NCBI GenBank assembly: GCA_964540815.1
Contig: CAZIOH010000138.1
Location: forward strand, 1 to 12,174
Direction of reading: 5' to 3'
DNA: 12,174 bases
DNA from: CAZIOH01 sp964540815
Lineage (GTDB): Bacteria > Myxococcota_A > Polyangia > Fen-1088
Of this stretch, positions 1 to 6,813 are shown piece by piece. Position 1 is the stretch's first letter. Every line of letters starts with the position of its first letter. The notes beneath the pieces were generated by a model. That model was not told where the DNA came from. It made no database searches and saw only the letters and a program-made list of their open reading frames with translations. The position numbers and the translations under genes are program-made.

Positions 1-372
1 CTTGGGCATCGGCAACGGTCCAGCGCTTCTTCGTCTTCGGGGACACCAACTGCGACGTCAAGAAATCAGTGCCAGTGTGCGTGTCGGTGCATTGGCCAGT
101 TACCACTCCGCGCGACCTCGAGCGCCGCGTAGAGGTCCACAACTCCGTTGCGCTTGTAGTCGTGCGTGTGGCCCTCGATCTTACCCCTTTGTGAGAGGCA
201 GTATCGGTTGAGTTTTGTGCACCACCGTCTTCCCGAGCTGGAAGGCCTTGGCAAGTTGAGGAGCCGACCAATGCGAGTAGCCGGCGGGCGGACGGGACAT
301 CGCTCTGGCGATGATCTTGTGAACCATCTCCGGCGGCACGGAGTTACCGCGGCCCGCCTCGGTTGATCTTCC
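1..372 (-). pseudogene. Decayed IS630-like transposase remnant
   Basis: Read on the minus strand, three different frames give successive pieces of an IS630-type DDE transposase. The first (about 372 to 181) contains PPEMVHKIIARAM and a helix-turn-helix-like HWSAPQLAKAFQLGKTVVHK, then TQPILPL. The second (about 195 to 115) contains HTHDYKRNGVVDLYAALEVA, the most family-typical block. The third (about 85 to 1) reads CTDTHTGTDFLTSQLVSPKT and runs off the window edge. Frames change at least twice. The helix-turn-helix runs almost directly into TQPILPL, so the segment that normally carries the first catalytic Asp (about 60 residues in the family, from memory) is missing. It cannot encode an active enzyme. 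Terminal inverted repeats were not found. The family call rests on recalled motifs, not on a search. Confidence 0.62.
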
Positions 373-429
373 GGACGGCCGGTAACACGCTAGATGATGC
401 AACGGCTACCCGTCGGTAGCATTTCAGAC

Positions 430-695
430 GCGGCAATGCGACCCCCTGGTCTTCAGCTCGTTGACGACCTTCAGCCAGAACTTCGCGCCCTCCGTTCTGT
501 TCGATCCGACTTGTTCCGGACCACGCCTTGGTCTCCACCTTCACGACAACCTAGCACCGACTGCGTCGAAATGACCGAACGCAAAGCCTGCGCGTCGATG
601 AATGATGACAGCGCGTGTAGGCAGGAGTGGCGCCGTGCTCCTCCAGGGTCTGCCTTATCGTCATGCCGCCCGCCGAATCGACCACGGAGACGAGG
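430..695 (-). pseudogene. Decayed IS256 (mutator-type) transposase remnant
   Basis: The minus strand carries blocks in the order found in IS256-family transposases, spread over several frames. LVSVVDSAGGMTIRQ followed by LEEHGATPA (about 695-620) matches the GMTxRDIxxHLEExYG region. FDAV, then DQGVVRNK (about 575-520), matches the catalytic-core region before the long insertion. IEQN, then GAKFWLKVVNELKTRG (about 510-435), matches the conserved EQxEGAKFWLKVxxELKxRG block. Between VVRNK and IEQN about 20 residues are missing, and the last block runs into a stop shortly after. It lies immediately upstream, in minus-strand reading order, of the IS630-like remnant, so debris of two unrelated families abuts near 375-430. 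It is non-functional. Assignment is from recalled family motifs. Confidence 0.6.
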
Positions 696-796
696 CGGGA
701 CGCTCGACCTTCTATGCTCCAATCAGGTCCGGCGCGGCTTCGGATGATCAAGGGGTAAGGGCGACGCAGATCAAACCGGCGGTATCCTCGGGGTCG

Positions 797-2389
797 GTGC
801 CCAAGGCAGGTCCACAGCTGTGTTTACCCCTGCTGGCCCTCGGCGTGCTCGGCTGTGGCTCGGCCGGCCGCAGGCTCGATGCCGCGGCGAGCGCGGCGGG
901 AGGAAGTCCGGTAGGCGCGCTCGACGGGGGCGGCTCGGTGCCGCACGACGCTCTCAATCTACCTGATCTTTCAAGTTCTGCGCCGAACGCCGGCGGACTC
1001 GGGGGCGCCACCGGTGGCATCTGGGCCGGCGGCGCGCTCGCGGGCGACGGCGGAACGGCTGGCGCCGGCGGGGCGGGTCCCGCAGATCACGTCGATGGCG
1101 GAGGTCAGGCGGGGACGCGCGCCAACGGCAGCTTCGGCGGCGACGGCGGTGGGGGTGGCGAGGGCGTTGGAGGTGCTGGCCCAGCGGCCGGAGCTTCCGG
1201 AGCCGCCAATGGTGCCGGCCTCGAGAGCCAGTGCAACCTGAAGGCCGCGCCGTCATGCTTCGAGCCCTGCGGCGGTGATCTCTCCGGAAACTGGGTTCTA
1301 GAGGACGCCTGCTTCGGTCCGGCAGCGACCCACAAGGGCGTCTGCGACACGTTCATTTCCGGAACGTCGACCAAGAGCAACCTCCTCCTCACGAGCTCCG
1401 GCAGGGGTGAGCTGACGGCTTTCGGAACGGAGAGCTGGTCGATCTCTGCCACGATGTCGCTCGGCTGTCGCGGGCTTGCGTCCGCCGACCTCTGCGCCTC
1501 CGCTTCCCTGCTCTCGGATGCCCTCCTGTTCTCGTACACCCAGCCAATGTCGTGTTCGCAGAATGCCTGTGGAGCCTGCGACTGCCAGGCGCGCGACGTG
1601 AATGGAGCGATCGCTTTTCCGCTGACGCTTCCGGTCGATCCACTGCAGGTGAACTTCCTGCGGTCGGGCCCTTTCACCTTTCCCTATTGTGTCATGGGGG
1701 ACGTGCTCTGGATTGGCGGCAGCGCCCAGGATGGGACGCCCAAGGTCTCTTACAAGCTCCGCAAGCACAGCTGCCAGGGGACGACCACCCCCTGTGCGCA
1801 ACGGGCCCTCGACCAATGCGAGCTCGGCCAGGGGTGCAACCTCGGGTCTTGCACCAACGCCGTGCCGGATCCGCCCGTCGGATGCGAAGACGCCACCACG
1901 TCGAACGAGTGCTTGGCGCGCCAGGGGTGTGTCTGGAACCCGAATGTCTGCGTCGGCACCCCGGACGTCTCGTGCGACCCCACCGTCTGCGGAACCAGAC
2001 CCGGGTGTACCTGGGGTGACCCGATGCAACGATGTACCGGGCAGTCCGACTGTGCCTATCGGAGCCCGGACCAGTGCGTAGGTTCGGGCCTGGCCGGGGG
2101 CTGCTCGCTTCGTCCCTGCGAGGCCCCGTCGGGCGCGACCAGCGACAAGGCCGATTGTCGATTGATCCTGAATGCGGCCGACTGTGCGAACGCCCCCGGG
2201 TGTATCGCCCACCCGCGGTCCGCGGCCACTCCCTGCACCGGCGTGACGTCGTGCGCCTCGCAAACCGACCTAGCGATATGCAGCACGTTGTCCTGCTACG
2301 CGCAGGTTTGCTCCGGCACGTCGACGCCGTGCTCGCAGATTCCCGTCGCCAACTGCTCCAGTGTGCCCGGCTGCCAAATCTCGTGGTGA
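797..2389 (+). CDS. Cysteine-rich lipoprotein with Gly-rich linker and tandem four-Cys repeats
   Basis: Protein of 530 residues if it starts at the GTG at 797. The frame stays open upstream to an ATG at 602, but that stretch overlaps the transposase debris. Starting at 797 gives a compact signal peptide with lipobox VLGC and the lipidated cysteine at residue 20. The ribosome site is weak. Residues ~24-140 are a Gly/Ala-rich linker. Residues ~141-332 form a Cys-containing domain that begins with CGGDLSGNW and has a later YCVMGD; similar CGGD..G.W segments recur, from memory, in myxobacterial lipoproteins of unknown role. Residues 333-530 carry 27 cysteines in six four-cysteine units plus a partial seventh; the third Cys is usually preceded by Gly (QGC, PGC). 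An envelope-anchored, probably disulfide-stabilised surface protein is inferred; no catalytic motif was seen. The next lipoprotein gene starts 19 nt downstream, suggesting an operon. Confidence 0.75.
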   Translation: MPKAGPQLCLPLLALGVLGCGSAGRRLDAAASAAGGSPVGALDGGGSVPHDALNLPDLSSSAPNAGGLGGATGGIWAGGALAGDGGTAGAGGAGPADHVDGGGQAGTRANGSFGGDGGGGGEGVGGAGPAAGASGAANGAGLESQCNLKAAPSCFEPCGGDLSGNWVLEDACFGPAATHKGVCDTFISGTSTKSNLLLTSSGRGELTAFGTESWSISATMSLGCRGLASADLCASASLLSDALLFSYTQPMSCSQNACGACDCQARDVNGAIAFPLTLPVDPLQVNFLRSGPFTFPYCVMGDVLWIGGSAQDGTPKVSYKLRKHSCQGTTTPCAQRALDQCELGQGCNLGSCTNAVPDPPVGCEDATTSNECLARQGCVWNPNVCVGTPDVSCDPTVCGTRPGCTWGDPMQRCTGQSDCAYRSPDQCVGSGLAGGCSLRPCEAPSGATSDKADCRLILNAADCANAPGCIAHPRSAATPCTGVTSCASQTDLAICSTLSCYAQVCSGTSTPCSQIPVANCSSVPGCQISW

Positions 2390-2408
2390 ACGCTCTCATG
2401 GGGAACGC

Positions 2409-3169
2409 ATGCTGAAGGCCCTGATGGTGAGAACTCTCCGATCAATGTCCCCGATGGCGCTCGGGTGTGCCGTCCTGCTTGGCGGCGGGTGCAGTAGCTC
2501 CACGAAAGCTCCCCTGTCGAGCGGAACTGGCGGCTCGCTGGGCAGCGGCGGGACCAACCCCGCCGTCACCGATGGAGGGAGCGGGCCTGCAGGCGCGGCA
2601 GCGGGGGCGCGGCCGGTGGTGGCCGAGGCGGCCTCGCACCGACCGGCGGCGGTGGTTTCGCCAGCGGAGGAGTCCGCGCCGGGGCCGCCGGCGCGCCTGG
2701 ATCGAGCGGTTCGACGGGACCGGTCGGGGGCGCAGCCACGGGGGGCGGGACTGGGTCGAGCCCGGGCGGCTCTGGGGGCGGCGCCGGCGGAGGCGGCGGT
2801 GATAGCAGCGCAGGCAGCTTCGGATCGACCGCGCAGCCTTGCGAACAGCTCACCACGAATCTTTGCACGAGCGCGGCGACCTGCCTCGCGACCGCGCGCT
2901 CTGGAAATTGTGGCAAACAGCTCGAACAGGAGCTCGGCTGCAGCCAGTCGAGCCCGGTCGACTTCGCAGCCTGTCTGCTCGACACGCAAGCTGCGGCGTT
3001 GGCCTGCTCTGGCCTGTTTCCGGATGGCAACCTGACCCTTCCGACGGCGTGCTTTGCCCCCGTCCAGGAGGACCTGCCAACGACGGGGATCGCGGTCCTT
3101 GCGGAGCTTTGCCTCGGCGACGGATCTTTGACCATGTTCGGCCACGGTGAACAGTCCTTGGTGCACTGA
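2409..3169 (+). CDS. Second Gly-rich, Cys-containing lipoprotein, apparently frameshifted
   Basis: ATG at 2409 is preceded by GGGGAA at good spacing. The N-terminus is a lipoprotein signal with hydrophobic PMALGCAVLLGGGC (Cys28 is the likely lipid site), followed by a Gly/Ser linker with GTGGSLGSGG. Near 2594-2597 the linker leaves this frame. In the start frame the ORF continues to 3035 with an Arg/Pro/Ala-rich sequence unlike the family. One frame away the Gly-rich linker resumes (SGGAAGGGRGG, later GGSGGGAGGGGG) and leads into a cysteine-bearing C-terminal domain (PCEQLTTNLCTSAATC, later LGCSQSSPVDFAACLLDT), ending at TGA 3167-3169. The simplest reading is one missing base around 2595, either a real mutation or an assembly error in GC-rich repeats. 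Without repair only the N-terminal part would be made. Its stop lies 4 nt from the end of the convergent gene. Function unknown. Confidence 0.58.
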
Positions 3170-3173
3170 CTCC

Positions 3174-3833
3174 TCAGCGCTCGCGCGAGAAAATTCGCGC
3201 AGTCGCGCCACTTGGGAACGCGCTGCTGCTCACCAGCTTCAGCGCCAGCATCTTCTCGAGGCCGTCGAAGATCGCGTGCCCCTTGCCGAGCGCAACGGGG
3301 TGGACGACCAACCGATACTCATCGATGAGGTCGTTTCTGATCAGGTCGCGTGCGAAGGAGTAACCGCCATAGGCGATGAGCGGTTTGCCCGGCAGGGCCT
3401 TTTGGCGCGCGAGGTCGGCGACCAGGTCGGTGGCTACAATTGGATCCCACCACGACTCTTGGTTCTTCCTCGTCTCTTCGGGGGAGGCGCGCACGGCTTT
3501 CCGTTTCTCGTCGTCGGTGTTCGCGGCTGTGACCGACTGTCGGGCGGCTTTGTTCGAGATAGCGTCGAAATCGAGCCTACCGGAACGGGTGAAGACCAGC
3601 TTGGGAATGGCATTCATCGCCGCCGCAAACGGATTGGTGGCGCTCGGCCAGTAACTTGCCATGTCTTCGAACGTCTTTCGCCCCATCACATGCAGGCCCG
3701 CTTGCCAGATCGTCTCGACCTCCCAGAGCGTGCAGCCTTCATCACACGTCTCGAAAATCCAATCCGACTCACCGTTCGGCCCCGCGACGAATCCATCGAT
3801 TGACATGTCCATCTTCAAGATGACCTTTCGCAT
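3174..3833 (-). CDS. Dihydrofolate reductase-like protein (RibD C-terminal domain family)
   Basis: Protein of 219 residues starting at the ATG at 3833, with GGAGGT 5 nt upstream deciding this start over the longer open frame (to 4130). The fold is that of the RibD_C/DHFR-like family. An N-terminal strand MRKVILKMDMSIDGFVAGPN is followed by an acidic patch and then VMGRKTFEDM (residues 49-58), matching the nucleotide-binding MGRxTxE region. PLIAYGGYSF (151-160) matches the later glycine-rich nucleotide-binding loop, followed by LIDEYRLVVHPVALGKG (169-185). Such proteins bind NADPH, but substrates of the stand-alone forms (YyaP/YwjB type) are mostly unknown, so true folate reduction should not be assumed. 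Residues ~84-128 form a charged segment longer than I recall for short family members. It is cytoplasmic; no signal peptide was seen. It is convergent with the frameshifted lipoprotein and has no obvious operon partner. Confidence 0.9.
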   Translation of the reverse strand: MRKVILKMDMSIDGFVAGPNGESDWIFETCDEGCTLWEVETIWQAGLHVMGRKTFEDMASYWPSATNPFAAAMNAIPKLVFTRSGRLDFDAISNKAARQSVTAANTDDEKRKAVRASPEETRKNQESWWDPIVATDLVADLARQKALPGKPLIAYGGYSFARDLIRNDLIDEYRLVVHPVALGKGHAIFDGLEKMLALKLVSSSAFPSGATARIFSRER

Positions 3834-3838
3834 CTCGG

Positions 3839-3844
3839 ACCTCC
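3839..3844 (-). promoter_or_regulatory. Shine-Dalgarno site of the DHFR-like gene
   Basis: The plus strand reads ACCTCC, i.e. GGAGGT on the coding strand, 5 nt before the ATG at 3833. It fixes the start; the ~99 codons open upstream in the same frame are Arg/Pro-rich and not family-like. Confidence 0.6.
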
Positions 3845-4234
3845 GCGGTGCGGAGAATTGCAAGACGCGGGCCGCCTCGCCGTAGCAGCTCTGGCGGAAG
3901 GATGGCCTCGGACATTCCTCCTTGTTCCCGCGGCCGTTCTCCTCATGTCGACGTCGCTTCTTCCGGACATCGGGGGCGGGGTGTCCACTCACGGGATCCA
4001 CATGCAGAGGAAGGTGACGTCGACGGACTGGCCAAGAAGGCCGCTGATGCTCTCGACCGTCGGGAGGGCGAGGAGCTGCGCAAAGCCGAAGTTGCGGGAA
4101 AACGCGGTCCACATCTGGCGACCCGGGCACCGACTGGGGATATTGAACCTTCGACTTCCACGGTGGAATACGAAGAGGGCGTTGCCGCCGGTGCGGCCAC
4201 CGGAAATCAAGCGACTGGGGGTAGAGTCGACCTC
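3845..4234. other. Gap between the DHFR-like gene and the first GH2 gene
   Basis: About 390 nt separate the divergent starts of the DHFR-like gene (3833) and the first GH2 gene (4235). Promoters for both are expected here, but I could not identify convincing -35/-10 pairs. The plus-strand frame of the GH2 gene is open throughout (to 3848), yet this upstream part is charged and lacks a signal peptide, so I treat it as non-coding in that frame. A minus-strand ORF at 3989-4210 shows some coding character and is listed separately. Confidence 0.4.
3989..4210 (-). CDS. Doubtful small ORF or gene remnant
   Basis: A 73-codon minus-strand frame starting at TTG 4210. Its second half (MWTAFSRNFGFAQLLALPTV onward, ending CMWIP) has a natural amino-acid composition and mostly G/C third positions, unlike the Arg/Pro-rich shadows around it. 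No Shine-Dalgarno site and no family were recognised. It could be the C-terminal leftover of a gene, or chance. It is oriented like the DHFR-like gene, which begins 155 nt further on. Confidence 0.2.
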   Translation of the reverse strand: MISGGRTGGNALFVFHRGSRRFNIPSRCPGRQMWTAFSRNFGFAQLLALPTVESISGLLGQSVDVTFLCMWIP

Positions 4235-6784
4235 ATGGGTCCGGTCACTCGAGAGCCTGGCAATGTGTACGTGTGTCTTGGGCGCCGGTTCGCCGCTGGC
4301 GCCGTGCTGGTGGGTTTCGCGGCACTGGCGCAGGGAGGCTGTTCGTCGAACTCCGGTCGCGGCGGTGACGCGAAGGGAACCGGGGGCGTCTCCGGATCCG
4401 GTGGGGTCGCATCGGGAAGTGGGGGGGCAACCTCCGCCGGCACAGGCGGGGCAGCATCGGGAGGTACGTCACAGACGGGAGGCAATCCGTCGGCCCTCGG
4501 AGGTACCGGGGGTGCGTCGACATCCGGTGGAACCTCCGGCAGCGGCGGCGCACCGGCGACGGGCAGCGCGGCGGGAACGCAGGCGTCGGGAGGCGGCTCG
4601 GCCTCCGGCGGCGCGGGGGGGACGCCTGACGCCATGGGAACCGGCGGCGTCGCGGGGGGGGCGGGGCAGGGCGGTGCCAGAAGCGTCTGTAACCAGGCTC
4701 TACAAGATCCGTTCTCCATCTCCATTGCCGGAAGCTGGAGTTTCATTCCCGCGGGGGTCGGCCCGACCACGATTCAGGTGCCCGGGGGTGGCTGGTTGAA
4801 GCAGGGAGTCACCGCCTCCAGCGCGACCTATCAGACCCAGATCACCGTTCCCGACTCGGGGTCGGCGCAGACGACCCTGATCGAATTCGGCGCGATCAAC
4901 TTTCAGGCGATGCTGTCGGTGGACGGCTCGGTGGTGGGGACGAACACGACCGCGTTCACACCTTCGGTCTTCGACGTCACCAAGGTCGTCAAACGCGGCC
5001 AGCAGCATTCGATCTCCGTGGCGGTCAAGGGCCGCGACGCTCTGAAGACGTCCGCGGGCAAGGACACCGTTCCGGTCGCGGCCGGGTGGTCGGGCAACAT
5101 CGCGCAGGGAATTTTTCGATCCGCGACGGTGCGGGTCTATCCCGACGTTTACATCAGCGACGTTTTCGTGCGCACCAGCGTCACCGACGATACGGTGGCC
5201 TACGACGTGTCGATCACCAACACGGGCAACGCCAGCCAGCAAGTGACCTTGTCGGGAATCTTGGCCTCGTGGAATTGCGAGGCGCTCAACTATCCCAGCC
5301 TCCCGTCCAGCACCGTCACGGTGGCGGCCGGCGCCACGCAAACGGCGACGGTGGGCCCCGTCAAGTGGGGGCTGGGGACGACGTCGTATTGGTGGCCCAA
5401 CGTTCCCTACCAGCCCGGCTACAGGGCGAAGTTGCACAACTTGACCGCCAGCATCGCGGTCGGCGGAAAGGTCACGCACAGCAAGCAGATTCGTTTTGGC
5501 TTTCGCCAGGTCGAACAGAAGCGCGCCGATCCGTCGCATGTGTACTACTACCTGAACGGCACCCGCGTGAATTTTCGCGGCGACAATCTGCAAGGCGCCA
5601 ACTACGACAGCATCAACAACGGGGGCAAGGGCGATGCCTACGACACCTTGCCAGGGTTCATGCCTCCGTCCGCGCAGAACCCAGGTTGGCCTCAAGCGGT
5701 CGCGAACTACCAGAGGCTGAACTACAACGTGAACCGCATTCACCAGGTTCCTGCCGCGCCGTACATGCTGGACGTCACCGACGAGCTGGGCCTGATGATC
5801 ATCGACGAAACCGCGATTCGTGGCAGCGACAATGCCGCCGATTTCGTGGCCGGCCACGACAACATGGTGAATCACGCGCGCGCGCTGGTGTTGCGCGATC
5901 GGAATCACCCGTCTGTGATTCGTTGGAGTCAGTCCAACGAAGCCAACAACGTCAGCAACGATTCGGTGCAATTCGAACGGGACCTCTACACGGCGATGAA
6001 CGCCTTGGATCCCACGCGGCCCATCAGCGCCGATTGCAGCGGAGCCAGCACCCCCTACGACGCCATCACCGACGCCAACTTCTCGACCTTCGCCCACTAT
6101 CAGGGGGGATTCGGCGTCTATACCGAGCAGGTCGCCAGCCGGACGGACCGCCCCTTTGGACAGGGCGAGTTCATCTGGTCGGCGGACAACACCCGCCAAG
6201 GGCTGGCGTGGTTCGGCACCGCGACCATGGCGATGCGCCGGCAGAATGCGTCGGAGATCAGGCCCTATACATTGCTGTCGTCGTGGGCCAGCATCATTCC
6301 CGGCGTCACGCGCACCAGCATGACCATCGAACAGGGCGGCAATCCGGCGTTTGGTACGGATAATTTGCCCGACCCCTGGTCGAATCCGATCCTCATGCGC
6401 GTGCAACGCGCCTTCAGTCCGGTGCTGGTCGCCGATCAGGCGTACTGGGAAATGAACAAGAGCTCGAACAGCAACGGAGATTGGCCGACGACGATCCCGG
6501 CGCTGACCAAGGGGGCCGTCAGCGACCGCACCCTGCTGATCTTCAACGACACCTTTGCGGGAACCGCCGTCACCTTGGTCTGGGAAGTTCATGCGGACAC
6601 CGCGACGGGAACCATCGCGTCGATGGGAATGCTGAATGTGGAGGTGCCGCTGGGATCCATGGTGACGCAGCCACTGTCGATCACAGCGCCGGCCACGGGA
6701 TCCAAATGCTATCTGGTGCTGCGCGCGCAAAAGGCCGGCGTCACGCTGTTCGAAGAGACCGCGGAGTCGTTCACGCTGAACTGA
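4235..6784 (+). CDS. Lipoprotein glycoside hydrolase family 2 enzyme (first of pair)
   Basis: Protein of 849 residues from ATG 4235, chosen because it places a signal peptide (RRFAAGAVLVGFAALAQGGC, lipid Cys36, lipobox not canonical) at the N-terminus. Residues ~37-150 are a Gly/Ser/Thr linker rich in GGxGG. A GH2 sugar-binding jelly roll (~153-305, with FSISIAGSWSFIP and an N-terminal Cys152) and an Ig-like domain (~308-420, ending RFGFRQVEQ) follow. The TIM barrel starts near 430 with YYLNGTRVNFRGDNLQGANY. RDRNHPSVIRWSQSNE supplies the acid/base Glu569 and FGQGEFIW the nucleophile Glu645, so it looks catalytically intact with a retaining mechanism. A beta-rich tail follows to residue 849. 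GH2 covers beta-galactosidases, beta-mannosidases and beta-glucuronidases; the substrate cannot be told. It is likely anchored to the cell envelope. It is followed after 29 nt by a second GH2 gene, probably co-transcribed. Confidence 0.9.
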   Translation: MGPVTREPGNVYVCLGRRFAAGAVLVGFAALAQGGCSSNSGRGGDAKGTGGVSGSGGVASGSGGATSAGTGGAASGGTSQTGGNPSALGGTGGASTSGGTSGSGGAPATGSAAGTQASGGGSASGGAGGTPDAMGTGGVAGGAGQGGARSVCNQALQDPFSISIAGSWSFIPAGVGPTTIQVPGGGWLKQGVTASSATYQTQITVPDSGSAQTTLIEFGAINFQAMLSVDGSVVGTNTTAFTPSVFDVTKVVKRGQQHSISVAVKGRDALKTSAGKDTVPVAAGWSGNIAQGIFRSATVRVYPDVYISDVFVRTSVTDDTVAYDVSITNTGNASQQVTLSGILASWNCEALNYPSLPSSTVTVAAGATQTATVGPVKWGLGTTSYWWPNVPYQPGYRAKLHNLTASIAVGGKVTHSKQIRFGFRQVEQKRADPSHVYYYLNGTRVNFRGDNLQGANYDSINNGGKGDAYDTLPGFMPPSAQNPGWPQAVANYQRLNYNVNRIHQVPAAPYMLDVTDELGLMIIDETAIRGSDNAADFVAGHDNMVNHARALVLRDRNHPSVIRWSQSNEANNVSNDSVQFERDLYTAMNALDPTRPISADCSGASTPYDAITDANFSTFAHYQGGFGVYTEQVASRTDRPFGQGEFIWSADNTRQGLAWFGTATMAMRRQNASEIRPYTLLSSWASIIPGVTRTSMTIEQGGNPAFGTDNLPDPWSNPILMRVQRAFSPVLVADQAYWEMNKSSNSNGDWPTTIPALTKGAVSDRTLLIFNDTFAGTAVTLVWEVHADTATGTIASMGMLNVEVPLGSMVTQPLSITAPATGSKCYLVLRAQKAGVTLFEETAESFTLN

Positions 6785-6813
6785 AAGGCCCGGGCCGGAT
6801 ACAATCACGGCGC

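Noticed and set aside
602..796. Using the ATG at 602 as start of the first lipoprotein gene (595-residue version)
   Set aside because: The added 65 residues overlap IS256 debris, are charged, and would bury the signal peptide; the GTG at 797 puts the lipobox near the N-terminus.
1105..2399. Long minus-strand frames across the first lipoprotein gene
   Set aside because: They are Arg/Pro/Gly-rich shadows caused by high GC third positions of the plus-strand gene; no domain or start signal.
3848..4234. N-terminal extension of the first GH2 protein (978-residue version)
   Set aside because: The extension would place 129 charged residues before a clear lipoprotein signal sequence; ATG 4235 is more sensible.
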